A DNA stretch of 64,000 nt from Candidatus Pelagibacter sp. HIMB1321 (GCF_900177485.1 NZ_LT840186.1:1054001-1118000), one strand, 5' to 3'. Counted from the first letter of the stretch, positions 1 through 10,791 are shown. Notes: generated by a model from the sequence alone, not told the origin. Program-made: numbers and translations.

Positions 1-185
1 ATCCATAGAGATTTGAAATCTCTCTTTTTATTTCTTCTATCTCGGTATGCATACTGCATAGCCTTCTCCATTGCTTGCTTTGCAACTCTTATAGTATTTT
101 TTCTTCTGCCCCATTGACCCTTAACAGCTTTTAAGACTTTTTTATGTTTAGCTCGGCTAGTTACACCTCTTTTAACTCTTGCCAT
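1..185 (-). CDS. rplT: 50S ribosomal protein L20 (N-terminal part; gene runs off the window)
   Basis: The reverse strand starting at the ATG at 185 encodes [18 protein letters not shown] and continues with a very basic sequence typical of L20, which binds 23S rRNA early in 50S assembly. About 61 residues are visible; the rest (the family is usually near 118 residues) lies before base 1. It follows rpmI with one base between the rpmI stop and this ATG, the classic infC-rpmI-rplT order. In enteric bacteria L20 represses its own operon by binding the mRNA; whether that happens here cannot be seen. Confidence 0.96.
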   Translation of the reverse strand, partial: MARVKRGVTSRAKHKKVLKAVKGQWGRRKNTIRVAKQAMEKAMQYAYRDRRNKKRDFKSLW

Positions 186-186
186 T

Positions 187-393
187 TTATCCTCTTAAAC
201 TGTAAGGCATGTACGATTTTACAATTTTTCCATCTTGTTTTGACATCGCAGTTGTGCCTCTTAATTTTCTAATTTGTGAATTTGTTCTTTTGATCATACC
301 ATGTCTTTTACCAGCTTGGGCTGTAATAACTTTACCCTTTGCAGATATCTTAAATCTTTTTTTTGCTGAGCTTTTTGTTTTAAGTTTTGGCAT
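187..393 (-). CDS. rpmI: 50S ribosomal protein L35
   Basis: Encodes a 68-residue basic protein beginning [17 protein letters not shown], the diagnostic start of bacterial L35, with the family core [15 protein letters not shown] following. L35 is a small structural protein of the large ribosomal subunit. It lies between infC (53 bases upstream) and rplT (one base downstream), so all three are almost certainly one transcript. The length is normal for the family. The spacer on the infC side contains a 12-base palindrome (see rejected items) but no obvious terminator. Confidence 0.97.
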   Translation of the reverse strand: MPKLKTKSSAKKRFKISAKGKVITAQAGKRHGMIKRTNSQIRKLRGTTAMSKQDGKIVKSYMPYSLRG

Positions 394-446
394 AATTCTG
401 CGAGGTTATACAAAGAATGATTTAAATTTACAACCTTAATTAAGGC

Positions 447-992
447 CTATAAAGGCTGAATTACCATTATCATTTGCTTGCCATCAAATTTTGGATGCAA
501 TTCGACTTTTCCAACTTCCTTCATGTCTTCCTTGATCTTGGTCATCAATTCATTTCCAAGGTGTGAGTGCTGTAATTCTCTTCCTTTAAATCTGATCGTA
601 AATTTTACTTTATCACCTTTTGATATAAATTTTTTTGCGTTCTTTACTTTAAATTCATAATCATGAGTTTCAGTTACTGGACGCATTTTTATTTCCTTAA
701 GTAAAACTATTTTTTGCTTCTTCTTTGCAAGGTTAGCTTTTTTTTGTGCATCATATTTAAATTTACCCATATCCATAATTTTACAGACCGGTGGGTTAGC
801 ATTAGGTGCAATTTCAATTAAATCTAATCCCTGATTTTTTGCCATTGATATAGCTTCATTGGTGCTTATAACCCCTAAGTTTTCTCCATCACTTGCTATA
901 ACTTGAACCTCAGGTGATGAAATTCTATTATTAGATCTTGGACCACGATCTTTGGTTCTACGCTGAAAATAGTTTTGTTTAAAATCTGCCAC
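447..992 (-). CDS. infC: Translation initiation factor IF-3, GTG start
   Basis: A 181-residue protein with the N-terminal IF-3 domain (roughly residues 22-90), a lysine-rich linker with KKANLAKKKQKIV and the C-terminal domain with KEIKMRPVTETHDYEFK, which binds the 30S platform and checks the initiator tRNA. The start is a GTG at 990-992 directly against the thrS stop codon, so the spacing is zero bases. Many bacteria use a rare AUU start for infC to allow autoregulation; here GTG gives a milder non-ATG start, which may serve the same purpose. Neighbours thrS, rpmI and rplT give the standard translation operon. Confidence 0.96.
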   Translation of the reverse strand: MADFKQNYFQRRTKDRGPRSNNRISSPEVQVIASDGENLGVISTNEAISMAKNQGLDLIEIAPNANPPVCKIMDMGKFKYDAQKKANLAKKKQKIVLLKEIKMRPVTETHDYEFKVKNAKKFISKGDKVKFTIRFKGRELQHSHLGNELMTKIKEDMKEVGKVELHPKFDGKQMIMVIQPL

Positions 993-2909
993 TTAGTTTG
1001 AGGATGCTTTGTTTAAAGCAGAGAATGTTTTTAAGAATAAGTCTAAATCCATATTTTCTTGTTTATTAGAGTCTAATCTTCTAATCGTTACTGAGTTACT
1101 GTCAACTTCTTTTTTACCACAAATTAATAATAAAGGTATTTTTGCCAGCGAGTGATCTCTAATTTTATAATTAAGATTATGTTTTTTTAGATCAACATAA
1201 GAACTCATGCCAGCTTGTTTAATTTTTTTTGAAACTTGAATGGCATAATCATCAAACTCTTCTGTAATTGGAATTACAACAGTTTGAAGCGGAGAAATCC
1301 AAAAAGGAAATTTGCCTGCATAGTGTTCAATTAAAATTCCTATAAACCTTTCAAGAGATCCAAATAAAGCTCTATGTAACATCACTGGAACTTTTTTTGT
1401 TCCATCTTTATCTACATATGAAGCATCAAGTCTTCCTGGTAAATTTAAATCCACTTGCAGCGTTCCACATTGCCAATCCCTACCAATTGCATCTCTTAAA
1501 ACAAATTCTATCTTTGGGCCATAGAAAGCACCTTCACCTTTATTAATACTATATTCCAGTTTTGAAGCTTTTACTGCTTCAAGTAGAGATGCTTCTGCTT
1601 TATCCCAAACTTCGTCATCTCCAACTCTAACTTCTGGCCTATCTGCATATTTTAAAATTACATTTTCAAAACCTAGATCTTTGTAAATGTCTAGAATTAG
1701 ATTAGTTACATTTAAACACTCACTTGTTATTTGATCTTCTGAACAAAATATGTGTGCATCATCTTGAGTAAATGCTCTAACTCTTAACAAGCCATGCAAG
1801 GCCCCAGAAGGCTCATATCGATGTACTTTACCAAACTCAGTTATTCTTAAAGGAAGATCTCTATAACTTTTTAAACCTTGGTTAAAAACTTGAATATGAC
1901 CAGGACAATTCATCGGTTTGATTGCAAAAACTTTTTCATCAGGCGTTTCAGAGGTATACATATTTTCTCCATATTTTTCCCAATGACCTGACTTTTCCCA
2001 CAACAAACGATCTAAAACTTCTGGTGTATTTACTTCCTTGTAACCTGCAGCATCTTGGCGAGCTCTCATATAATTAATTAACTTTTGAAATAGAGCCCAT
2101 CCCTTTTCATGCCAAAATACGGATCCTGGGCTTTCTTCTCTAAAATGAAATAAATCCATTTCTCTGCCTAGTTTCCTATGGTCTCTTTTTTCAGCTTCTT
2201 CGAGTCTTCTTAAATATGCATCTAGATCTTTTTGAGTGGCCCAACTTGTTCCATAAATTCTTTGAAGCATCTCGTTATTTGAATCTCCTCTCCAATATGC
2301 ACCTGAAACTCTCATTAATTTAAAATATTTTCCAATTTTGCCAGTAGAAGATAAATGCGGCCCTCGGCACAGATCGTGCCAATCTCCATGAAAATATATT
2401 GAAACTTCCTCTCCTTGAGGAATGCTCTCAATTAATTCAGCTTTGTAGATTTCACCTTTTTTTTTAAAATGCTCAATTGCCTTTTCTCTTGACCAAACCT
2501 CTCTTTTTGTAACAACATCTCTGTCAACAATCTCTTTCATTTTGTCTTCAATTTTTTTTAAGTCATCTTCAGTAAATGGTTCTTTCCTAGCAAAATCATA
2601 ATAAAAACCATTTTCAATTACTGGCCCTATTGTAACTTGTGTACCAGGAAATAATTCTTGCACAGCCATTGCTAATATATGAGCAGTGTCATGCCTTATA
2701 GTCTCTAAACCTTCTTTATTTTTTGAAGTAAGTATTTTTATAGAACAATCTTTATCAATTATATAATCTAAATCTTTCAATTGCCCATCTACAGCCACTA
2801 TCATAGCTTGCTTAGCTAATGACTTGCTAATTTTTTCAGCAACTTCTAATCCTGTTATCTTATTTGAAAACTCTAAATTGTTTCCATCTGGTAATGTTAT
2901 AGTAGGCAT
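993..2909 (-). CDS. thrS: Threonyl-tRNA synthetase
   Basis: Charges tRNA-Thr with threonine in the cytoplasm. The 638-residue length is typical. It opens with a TGS domain (about 1-62, [10 protein letters not shown]), followed by the editing domain with HDTAH (H73 and H77) and [13 protein letters not shown], then the class II catalytic core with the zinc site in [12 protein letters not shown] and motif 3 near [13 protein letters not shown], and a C-terminal anticodon-binding domain. It is directly abutted by infC downstream and by a glycosyltransferase gene upstream, with no spacer on either side, so expression of all of these is probably linked. Confidence 0.98.
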   Translation of the reverse strand: MPTITLPDGNNLEFSNKITGLEVAEKISKSLAKQAMIVAVDGQLKDLDYIIDKDCSIKILTSKNKEGLETIRHDTAHILAMAVQELFPGTQVTIGPVIENGFYYDFARKEPFTEDDLKKIEDKMKEIVDRDVVTKREVWSREKAIEHFKKKGEIYKAELIESIPQGEEVSIYFHGDWHDLCRGPHLSSTGKIGKYFKLMRVSGAYWRGDSNNEMLQRIYGTSWATQKDLDAYLRRLEEAEKRDHRKLGREMDLFHFREESPGSVFWHEKGWALFQKLINYMRARQDAAGYKEVNTPEVLDRLLWEKSGHWEKYGENMYTSETPDEKVFAIKPMNCPGHIQVFNQGLKSYRDLPLRITEFGKVHRYEPSGALHGLLRVRAFTQDDAHIFCSEDQITSECLNVTNLILDIYKDLGFENVILKYADRPEVRVGDDEVWDKAEASLLEAVKASKLEYSINKGEGAFYGPKIEFVLRDAIGRDWQCGTLQVDLNLPGRLDASYVDKDGTKKVPVMLHRALFGSLERFIGILIEHYAGKFPFWISPLQTVVIPITEEFDDYAIQVSKKIKQAGMSSYVDLKKHNLNYKIRDHSLAKIPLLLICGKKEVDSNSVTIRRLDSNKQENMDLDLFLKTFSALNKASSN

Positions 2910-4064
2910 TTAATTTATTAATTTTTTGTATTCTGAATAAGTAGAAAAGCACATTTTTTCAACATTAAATTTGCTTACAATATTTTTTCTTCCTTCAATA
3001 CCAATTGTTTTTATCGTTGTTTCATCTAAATTTAACACTTTTAGAATTTTATCAGATAATGATTTTGCATTTCCAGATTCAAATAGATAACCAGTTTTTT
3101 CATTAATTACTGTTTCATTTGATCCACCAATATCACTTGCAATTATTACTTTTTGCATAGATTGTGCTTCAACTGCTACTCTTCCAAAAGCTTCTGGTTC
3201 TATCGATGATGAAACAATAATATCAGAGACTTTATAAGCTAATGCCATATCTTTACAGTGATCTATAAACTTTACCTGTTTAGTCATTCTGTATTGTTCG
3301 CTCAGTCTAATAAGTTTTTTTTTATATAAATCACGGCCTTGTTCACTTCCAAGAATAACTGCATAAAAAGCCTCGTAACCAAGTTGAATATTCACCATAT
3401 TTAAGGCTTCTAAAAATAGCTCTTGGCCCTTCCATGAGGTTAATCTGCCTGGCAATAAAATTATTTTTTTATTTTCTTCGATACCCCAACTTTTTAATAG
3501 TTTTTTTTCTTCTACTTCTGTTTTTGTTGTGTGATCAAAATAATCTACGTTTATACCTCTAAAAATTACTAGAAGTTTATTCTTAATATCTAAATAATCT
3601 GCATAATTATTTTTAATGTGTGAAAAAATAAAATTTGATCCAGCAATGATTAAGTTAGATTTTACCATGACTGAATTATAAAATCTTTTTAATTTGTTAT
3701 TAAAGTTATATGTTCCATGAAATGTTGTTACAAATTTTCTCCTAGTAATTTTGGTTGCAAATAAGCAGGACCATGCAGGCGCTCTACTTCTTGCATGTAC
3801 AATAGTGATATTATTAAAAATTATAATAAAAATGAGAGCTAGCGCATTTAATAAAATTAATAATGGATTTTTACTGTGTACTGGTAATTTAATTAGCTTA
3901 ACCTTTTCTTTATTTATAAATTTTGTTAAATCACCACCACTTGTGACTATAAAAGATTTACATCCATTCTCAGGCAAATAATGTGCAATATCATAACAAC
4001 CTGTTTCTGCACCTCCATATCCTAATTTTGGAATAACTTGCAAAACTTTTAAATTAGATGACAT
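2910..4064 (-). CDS. Glycosyltransferase family 4 (GT-B fold), acceptor unknown
   Basis: A 384-residue protein with a glycine-rich N-terminal loop in KLGYGGAETGCYD and a C-terminal nucleotide-sugar domain containing LLPGRLTSWKGQELFLEA and the EX7E-type motif within EPEAFGRVAVEAQ, as in GT4 retaining transferases that build lipopolysaccharide or surface polysaccharide. One hydrophobic stretch near residues 80-100 (LILLNALALIFIIIF) may touch the membrane. It is the first gene of the thrS transcript, with zero bases between its stop and the thrS start, an odd partner for a tRNA synthetase. The sugar and acceptor cannot be told from sequence. Confidence 0.88.
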   Translation of the reverse strand: MSSNLKVLQVIPKLGYGGAETGCYDIAHYLPENGCKSFIVTSGGDLTKFINKEKVKLIKLPVHSKNPLLILLNALALIFIIIFNNITIVHARSRAPAWSCLFATKITRRKFVTTFHGTYNFNNKLKRFYNSVMVKSNLIIAGSNFIFSHIKNNYADYLDIKNKLLVIFRGINVDYFDHTTKTEVEEKKLLKSWGIEENKKIILLPGRLTSWKGQELFLEALNMVNIQLGYEAFYAVILGSEQGRDLYKKKLIRLSEQYRMTKQVKFIDHCKDMALAYKVSDIIVSSSIEPEAFGRVAVEAQSMQKVIIASDIGGSNETVINEKTGYLFESGNAKSLSDKILKVLNLDETTIKTIGIEGRKNIVSKFNVEKMCFSTYSEYKKLIN

Positions 4065-4106
4065 TTGATATGGTTATATATTAATAGAATTAACTATTAA
4101 ACTTTA

Positions 4107-4850
4107 ATGATGAAATACAAATATTATAATTTATCAAAATCAAAAAAAATTCGCTATTTAATACACGAAAAAAAGAATAGACCTTATATTGTATTCTTGC
4201 ATGGTTTTATGTCAGATCTTGAAGGAAAAAAACCTAAACATTTTTTAAAGTTTGCAGTTAAAAAAAATTACAGTTTTTTAGCTTTAGAATATTCAGGTCA
4301 TGGAAAGTCTTCAGGAAAATTTACTAGTGGAAATATAAGTAAGTGGACTAATGAAACCTCCATACTCATAAAAAAAATCATAAAGAAAAATAATTTCATA
4401 TTAATTGGATCAAGTATGGGAGCCTGGATTTCTCTCAATCAATTTAAAATTTTTAAAAATCAAATTAAAGGTTTTCTTGGAATAGGATCAGCTCCTGAAT
4501 TTTTAGAAAATTTAATGTGGAAAAAATTTACTAAAAATATGAAAAAAGAAATTACTGGAGAAGGAGTAATAAATTTAAAACATGGAAAATATGAATATCC
4601 GATCACATTACAATTGATAAAAGATGGTCGAAAAAATAAAATTTTAAAAAAAATTATTAATCAAAAGCTAAACATTACCATGGTGCATGGTGAAAAAGAT
4701 GAGTCTGTACCAGTTACATATTCAAGAAAAGTTTTAAAACTATTTAAAAAAGCTCAAAAAAAATTAGTTATCGTTAAAAATGGAGATCATAGTTTATCTT
4801 CAAAGAAATGGTTAAAAATGCTAACTAAAGAGTTGAATTTAATTCTCTAA
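4107..4850 (+). CDS. Alpha/beta hydrolase, likely serine esterase
   Basis: A 247-residue alpha/beta-hydrolase fold protein. The oxyanion region is FLHGFMSDLEGKK (about residues 31-43), the nucleophile elbow is GSSMGAW (near residue 100, Ser nucleophile), and the acid and His are probably in HGEKDESVP and GDHSL near the C terminus. There is no signal peptide, so it should be cytoplasmic. The substrate is not known. Two in-frame ATGs stand side by side at the start and either may be used. It is divergent from the glycosyltransferase gene and overlaps the gltB end by four bases tail to tail. Confidence 0.85.
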   Translation: MMKYKYYNLSKSKKIRYLIHEKKNRPYIVFLHGFMSDLEGKKPKHFLKFAVKKNYSFLALEYSGHGKSSGKFTSGNISKWTNETSILIKKIIKKNNFILIGSSMGAWISLNQFKIFKNQIKGFLGIGSAPEFLENLMWKKFTKNMKKEITGEGVINLKHGKYEYPITLQLIKDGRKNKILKKIINQKLNITMVHGEKDESVPVTYSRKVLKLFKKAQKKLVIVKNGDHSLSSKKWLKMLTKELNLIL

Positions 4851-7800
4851 CTTACTTCTTTAATAGTTTTTTTAAAAGTAATAGGATTGCTTAGTTTATC
4901 TAGCATTTCTTTAGGGCATACTTGAATAAAGTTTTCAATTTCGTTTTCAAAGTTACTTATTATTTTTTTAGATAACTCAGAGTTAGTCTCTAATGCATGT
5001 TCAGCTACGAGTTTTTTTAAACTGTTTGACCAAAATTCTGTTTCTATTTTTTGCCATACAACAGAATCTGGATTAACTTTTTTTTCAAAATCGTTTGAAA
5101 TGTCATATACAAATGCCATTCCCCCTGTCATTCCTGCTGCAAAGTTATCTCCGACATTTCCTAATATTACTACTGTCCCACCCGTCATATACTCACAACC
5201 ATTTGAGTCGCAACCTTCGATAACTGTTGTTGCTCCTGAATTTCTTACTGCAAATCTCTCTCCTGCCTGACCTGCTGCAAACAATCTTCCTGAAGTTGCT
5301 CCATATAAAACTGTATTCCCAATTATTGTATTTTCATTTGAAATTAAATTGCTCTCTTCTGAAAGTTTAATGGAAATAATCCCGCCTGAAAGTCCTTTTC
5401 CAACATAATCGTTAGCATCTCCTTCTAGTACCAACTTCAAACCTTTTGTAGCAAATGCTCCAAATGATTGACCAGCTGAACCTTTGAAGTTAAGTGATAA
5501 AAAACCATCCTCTAATTTCTCATAACCAAATTTTTTGTACAAATGATGACTTATTCTAGTTCCAACAGCTCTATTTGTGTTTTTTATAATATATTTTTTA
5601 TCAATTGTTTTTGACTGGTCTAATGCATTTTCAATCTCTGGCCATATCTCTTGATCAAGAGTATCTGGTACAGAGTTTATCTCAGAGTTTTCACAATATC
5701 TTTTATTATCTCCTGCATCCGCTTGAACGAATAAAGGGTTTAAATCTAAATCATCTAAGTTTGCTGATGCTTTGCTAACCTGCATTAATAAATCTGTTCG
5801 TCCGATGATTTCATTTAAAGATTTAAATCCAAGTTTAGCTAAAATCTCTCTTACTTCTGAAGCTATGAAAGTGAATAAATTTACAACCTTATCAGGTGTA
5901 CCAGTAAATTTTTCTCTTAATTTTTCATCTTGGGTACACACTCCTACCGGACAAGTATTTGAGTGACATTGTCTAACCATAATACATCCCATGGCAACTA
6001 AAGCTGTTGTTGCAACACCATATTCTTCTGCTCCCATCATTGCAGCAATTACAACATCTCTTCCAGTTTTAATTCCACCATCAGTTCTTAGGGTAACTTT
6101 ATGTCTTAAATTATTTAACGTCAGAACTTGATTGGCTTCTGTTAGTCCCATCTCCCATGGTATACCAACATATTTTACACTTGTCTGTGGTGTGGCTCCT
6201 GTGCCTCCATTATGTCCTGAAATTAAAATTATATCAGCTTTTGCTTTAGCTACACCGGCTGCAATTGTGCCTACTCCAGATGATGCAACTAATTTTACAC
6301 CAATTCTTGCTTTAGGATTAATTTGTTTTAGATCATAAATTAATTGGGTCAAATCTTCGATTGAATAAATATCGTGATGAGGTGGAGGTGAAATCAAAGT
6401 AACCCCAGGTGTAGAGTGTCTTAGCTTTGCAATTTCTTCTGTAACTTTAAATCCTGGTAACTGACCACCTTCTCCAGGTTTCGCACCTTGTGCAATTTTT
6501 ATTTCTATCTCATTACAATTGTTTAAATAATTTATTGTCACTCCAAATCTTGCTGAAGCAATTTGCTTTACTCTTGAATTTGCACTATCGCCACTTTCTA
6601 AAACTTTAAATCTCTTTTCATCTTCACCACCTTCACCACTACATGATGCACCTTTAATTCTATTCATCCCCATCGCTAAAGTCTCGTGTGCTTCTTTTGA
6701 TAAAGCTCCATGAGACATACTTCCACTACCAAATCTTTTTAAAATATTCTTAATTGGTTCAACTTCAGAAATATCAATTGAGGGTCCTAATTTTCTTTTT
6801 CTAAAATCAATTAAATCTCTTAGATTAATTGGGGGTAAGTTATAAATTCCCTCAGCATATTTTTTGTATGCATCATAAGAATTAGATCCTACTGCACTTT
6901 GTAAGAGGTGTATCAATTTTCCTTGATATTGGTGTGTTTCACCATTTTTTCTGTAACGGTAAATTCCGCCTATAGGCAAAACTGTATCTGAATTTTCATA
7001 GGCCTCTTTATGATTAGCTCTTATTTTTTTTTCAATCCCAAGTAAACCTATTCCAGAAATTTTTGAAACTACACCTGGAAAATAATCAGCAACAATTGTT
7101 CTACTTAAGCCTACTGTCTCAAAATTGCACCCGCCTCTATATGAGCTTAAAACAGAAATCCCCATCTTGGACATAATTTTCAAAAGACCAGCGTTAACAG
7201 ATTTAATATATCTCTCAACACACTCATCAAAACTAAATTGACCAAATAATTTTTTTTCGAATCTCTGGTACAAACTATCAAAGGCTAAATAAGGATTTAC
7301 CGTTGTTGCACCAACCCCTATTAAAGTTGCAAATGAATGGGTGTCTAATGCTTCTCCAGATTGAACATTTATTGACACATATCCTCTTAATTTTTTCTGA
7401 ATTAAAAATGAATTTATTGCCCCAACACATAACAACATTGGCATCGGCAGATTATTAGATGATAAATTTTTATCACTTAAAATTATTTGGGTAACCCCTT
7501 GTCTTACTGAAATTTCAGCTTCTTTTTGAATTCTATCAATGGCGGATGATAAAGTTTCCTCACTTAAGAAAGTACAATCGATGACCGTGGAATTTTTTCC
7601 AAAGAAATTTATGAATTTATCAAATTGTGAATTAGACAAGATTGGACTGTTAAGCACATAAATATTTTCTTTAGTTAAAGTGTCAAAATCTAAAATATTT
7701 CCTAAATTTCCAAATCTAGTCTTTAAACTCATGACTTTATTTTCTCTCAACGAGTCAATTGGTGGGTTTGTAACTTGACTAAAATTTTGCCTGAAAAAAT

Positions 7801-9355
7801 GATATAAAGGTCTATATTTATCAGATAAAACAGCTAGAGGAGTATCGTCTCCCATTGATCCGGTCGCTTCTTTTGCATCTTCAGCCATTGGATGCAATAT
7901 AAGTTCTAAGTCTTCTAAACTTATTCCAAAAGTATGCTGTTTTCTTCTTAGCTCTTCACCAGAAAATGTATTTTTTTCGTTCGAGATTACTAACTTGTCA
8001 TCTAAGTCTATAATTTGAGAATTAAAATGTTTGTATTCTTTTGCTAAAAAATCCTTAATTTTTTCATTTGTAAATACTTTTCCTTTTTCTATTCTTACAC
8101 CAATTATCTCTCCAGGCCCTAATCTTCCCTTGGACAGAATCTTTTTCTCATTTAACTCAATCATACCTGTCTCAGAACCTGCAAATAAGAGTTTGTCTTT
8201 AGTGATTGCATATCTAAGAGGTCTCAAACCATTTCTATCATTAGCAACTATAACCCATTCATTGTCTGTTGCTGCTATTGCTGCTGGACCATCCCATGGC
8301 TCCATTGTGCTATTTAAAAAGTTAAATAATTGTTGATGATCCTTAGGTAAGGTTTTACTTTTTTTTGACCAAGCATCTGGCACCAACATTAATTTTGCAA
8401 GTGGAGCAGGTTGGCCAGAGATATTTAATAATTCAAAAACATTATCTAAAGCAGCAGAGTCAGATGCCCCCTTTTGAATTACTGGTTTCAAGTTATTTAC
8501 ATCGTCAAAAAGAGGACTATTCATTTCCTCTTCATGTACTCTCATCCAGTTTTTATTGCCCCTATATGTATTAATTTCTCCATTATGAGCTATTGCTCTA
8601 AAAGGTTGAGCTAAATTCCAGCTTGGTGCAGTGTTAGTTGAAAATCGTTGATGAAATATTGCATATCTTGAAATAAATCTTTCATCTTTTAAATCCAAAT
8701 AAAAATCAGAAATTCCCTCAGCTAGGAACATTCCTTTATAAATTATTGACTTTGAACTCATTGAACAAATATAAAAATTATTCAACGATGAGCTAAAAGC
8801 ACTATTTTCAATTTTTCTTCTCGTCTCGTAAATTTTTCTCTCTAAATTTTTATTTAGTAAATCTTTGTCATTTGATTTAAATAAAACCTGAATAATTTCT
8901 GGCATTGTTTGAAATGCTTTTTCTCCTAGAACTTTTGGATTTACTGGCACTTGCCTCCAACCATAAATATTAAAATTATTTTTGGTTAACTCACTCTCTA
9001 CGATTGTTTTACAATTTTCTTGAGAAGCATAATCATTTCTTGGTAGAAAAATCATTCCTACGCAAATTTCTGCGTTATCATACTTGTGTCCAGTAACTTC
9101 AATCTTTTCTATGAAAAAATCTTTGGGTATTTCTAAGTGAATACCTGCTCCATCGCCAGTTTTTCCATCTGCATCAACAGCTCCTCTATGCCAAACCGCT
9201 TTTAATGCCTCAATGCCATATTCAACAATCTGACGTGATTTTTTTCCCTCTGTTGAAGCAATCAAACCGACACCACAAGCGTCATGTTCCATTTCCTTCG
9301 AATAGACGTGATTTCTTTCTAATAATTCAACGTTTTTTTTATAATTGTTCATCAC
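4847..9355 (-). CDS. gltB: Glutamate synthase (NADPH) large subunit
   Basis: Makes two glutamates from glutamine and 2-oxoglutarate, with GltD supplying electrons. At 1502 residues it has full length. The N-terminal glutaminase nucleophile should be Cys27 in HDACGVGLIAS after removal of a short propeptide; the amidotransferase domain reaches to about 430. The FMN synthase domain (about 830-1200) carries SCSGEGGEDEKRF and the 3Fe-4S cysteines in CHSNTCPVGVC; a GXGXG beta-helix domain (about 1270-1460) closes the protein. Its ATG overlaps the gltD stop by four bases, so the two subunits are translationally coupled. Confidence 0.98.
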   Translation of the reverse strand: MMNNYKKNVELLERNHVYSKEMEHDACGVGLIASTEGKKSRQIVEYGIEALKAVWHRGAVDADGKTGDGAGIHLEIPKDFFIEKIEVTGHKYDNAEICVGMIFLPRNDYASQENCKTIVESELTKNNFNIYGWRQVPVNPKVLGEKAFQTMPEIIQVLFKSNDKDLLNKNLERKIYETRRKIENSAFSSSLNNFYICSMSSKSIIYKGMFLAEGISDFYLDLKDERFISRYAIFHQRFSTNTAPSWNLAQPFRAIAHNGEINTYRGNKNWMRVHEEEMNSPLFDDVNNLKPVIQKGASDSAALDNVFELLNISGQPAPLAKLMLVPDAWSKKSKTLPKDHQQLFNFLNSTMEPWDGPAAIAATDNEWVIVANDRNGLRPLRYAITKDKLLFAGSETGMIELNEKKILSKGRLGPGEIIGVRIEKGKVFTNEKIKDFLAKEYKHFNSQIIDLDDKLVISNEKNTFSGEELRRKQHTFGISLEDLELILHPMAEDAKEATGSMGDDTPLAVLSDKYRPLYHFFRQNFSQVTNPPIDSLRENKVMSLKTRFGNLGNILDFDTLTKENIYVLNSPILSNSQFDKFINFFGKNSTVIDCTFLSEETLSSAIDRIQKEAEISVRQGVTQIILSDKNLSSNNLPMPMLLCVGAINSFLIQKKLRGYVSINVQSGEALDTHSFATLIGVGATTVNPYLAFDSLYQRFEKKLFGQFSFDECVERYIKSVNAGLLKIMSKMGISVLSSYRGGCNFETVGLSRTIVADYFPGVVSKISGIGLLGIEKKIRANHKEAYENSDTVLPIGGIYRYRKNGETHQYQGKLIHLLQSAVGSNSYDAYKKYAEGIYNLPPINLRDLIDFRKRKLGPSIDISEVEPIKNILKRFGSGSMSHGALSKEAHETLAMGMNRIKGASCSGEGGEDEKRFKVLESGDSANSRVKQIASARFGVTINYLNNCNEIEIKIAQGAKPGEGGQLPGFKVTEEIAKLRHSTPGVTLISPPPHHDIYSIEDLTQLIYDLKQINPKARIGVKLVASSGVGTIAAGVAKAKADIILISGHNGGTGATPQTSVKYVGIPWEMGLTEANQVLTLNNLRHKVTLRTDGGIKTGRDVVIAAMMGAEEYGVATTALVAMGCIMVRQCHSNTCPVGVCTQDEKLREKFTGTPDKVVNLFTFIASEVREILAKLGFKSLNEIIGRTDLLMQVSKASANLDDLDLNPLFVQADAGDNKRYCENSEINSVPDTLDQEIWPEIENALDQSKTIDKKYIIKNTNRAVGTRISHHLYKKFGYEKLEDGFLSLNFKGSAGQSFGAFATKGLKLVLEGDANDYVGKGLSGGIISIKLSEESNLISNENTIIGNTVLYGATSGRLFAAGQAGERFAVRNSGATTVIEGCDSNGCEYMTGGTVVILGNVGDNFAAGMTGGMAFVYDISNDFEKKVNPDSVVWQKIETEFWSNSLKKLVAEHALETNSELSKKIISNFENEIENFIQVCPKEMLDKLSNPITFKKTIKEVS

Positions 9356-10791
9356 GCGACTTTGGATTGTTTGATCTCTTTACTTTCTAAATATTTCTTT
9401 ATTGAAGTTGCTGCATCTCTACCATCTTTAATTGCCCAAACCACTAATGAAGCTCCTCTAACAATATCTCCTGCTGCAAAAACACCTTTTAAGTTTGTTT
9501 CCATGGTATCAAAATCAGTTTTAATAGTTCCCCATTTTGAAATTGAAAGTTCCGGTGCATCAAATAATGTTGGTAAATTTTCTGGATCAAAACCTAATGC
9601 TTTTATTACCATATCTGCCTTGATCTCAAATTCAGATCCAATTTTAATTTCAGGTCTTCTTCTTCCTGAATCATCAGGCTCTCCTAATTGAATTTGATCA
9701 ACTATAACTTTTTCAATTTTACTCAAACCTTTAAATTCTTTAGGGCTTGATAACCAAACAAATTCCACACCTTCTTCTTCAGCATTAGCTACTTCTCTTG
9801 CTGAACCTGGCATATTTTGTTTATCTCTTCTATATAAACATTTAACTGATTTAGCATTTTGTCTAATTGATGTCCTTACACAGTCCATTGCAGTATCTCC
9901 ACCTCCTATGACTACGACATCTTTGCCTTCGGCATTTAGAACTCCCTTATCAAATAAATCTACCTTATCACCTAAACCCTTTCTATTTGATGCAGTTAAA
10001 AATTCCATTGCAGGAAAAATATTATTTAAATCGTTTCCTGATAAATCTATCTCTCTTGCTTTGTAAACACCCGTTGCAATAAGCAACGCATCGTGTTTTT
10101 TTCTTAACTGGTCCAATGTTGAGTCTTTCCCAACTTCAAAGTTCTGAATAAATTTAATTCCACTCTCTTTCAGTAAATTAGTTCTTCTCTCAACAACAAA
10201 TTTTTCTAGTTTAAAATTAGGGATTCCATAAATCAATAGTCCACCAGGTCGATCATATCTATCATATACTGTGATTTTATAACCTTGTTTTCTTAATTGT
10301 TCGGCAGCTGCAAGTCCTGCTGGACCTGCTCCAATTATTCCAATGCTTTGATTTTTTTCACTTTGGATTTTAATAGGTTTTACCCAGCCTTGTTCCCACG
10401 CTGTATCTGTAATATATTTTTCCATAGAGCCAATTGTTACAGTTCCATGACCTGATTGTTCTATGACACAATTACCTTCACATAATCTATCTTGAGGACA
10501 AATACGTCCACATACCTCCGGCATATTATTAGTACTTTGTGATAACTCATATGCTTCTTTAACTCTTCCTTCTGCAGTCAATTTTAGCCAGTCTGGAATA
10601 TTGTTACTAAGAGGGCAGTGTACTTGACAAAACGGAACTCCACATTGTGAACATCTGCTTGCTTGCTCCTTTGCTTTTTCAGTTATAAATTCGTCATAAA
10701 TCTCATTAAAATCAGACTTTCTTTTGTCCACCTCTCTTTTAGGTGGGTTTTGTTGACCTATTTGAGTGAATTTTAGCATTTTATCAGTCAT
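9352..10791 (-). CDS. gltD: Glutamate synthase (NADPH) small subunit
   Basis: A 479-residue flavoprotein that passes electrons from NADPH to GltB. N-terminal cysteine motifs CSQCGVPFCQVHC and CGRICPQDRLCEGNC hold the two 4Fe-4S clusters. The FAD site is GIIGAGPAGLAAAEQL (about 150-165), the NADPH site VVIGGGDTAMDC (about 293-304), and the second FAD site ends in GVFAAGDIVRGASLV. It is the first gene of the gltDB pair; the 182-base gap to the divergent uppP gene should hold its promoter, though I cannot point to convincing -35/-10 boxes. Confidence 0.97.
   Translation of the reverse strand: MTDKMLKFTQIGQQNPPKREVDKRKSDFNEIYDEFITEKAKEQASRCSQCGVPFCQVHCPLSNNIPDWLKLTAEGRVKEAYELSQSTNNMPEVCGRICPQDRLCEGNCVIEQSGHGTVTIGSMEKYITDTAWEQGWVKPIKIQSEKNQSIGIIGAGPAGLAAAEQLRKQGYKITVYDRYDRPGGLLIYGIPNFKLEKFVVERRTNLLKESGIKFIQNFEVGKDSTLDQLRKKHDALLIATGVYKAREIDLSGNDLNNIFPAMEFLTASNRKGLGDKVDLFDKGVLNAEGKDVVVIGGGDTAMDCVRTSIRQNAKSVKCLYRRDKQNMPGSAREVANAEEEGVEFVWLSSPKEFKGLSKIEKVIVDQIQLGEPDDSGRRRPEIKIGSEFEIKADMVIKALGFDPENLPTLFDAPELSISKWGTIKTDFDTMETNLKGVFAAGDIVRGASLVVWAIKDGRDAATSIKKYLESKEIKQSKVA

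Noticed and set aside
434-445. 12-base palindrome CCTTAATTAAGG between infC and rpmI
   Set aside because: It has no loop and no T run, so it is not a terminator. It may be chance in A+T-rich DNA; an L20 or regulatory site cannot be supported.
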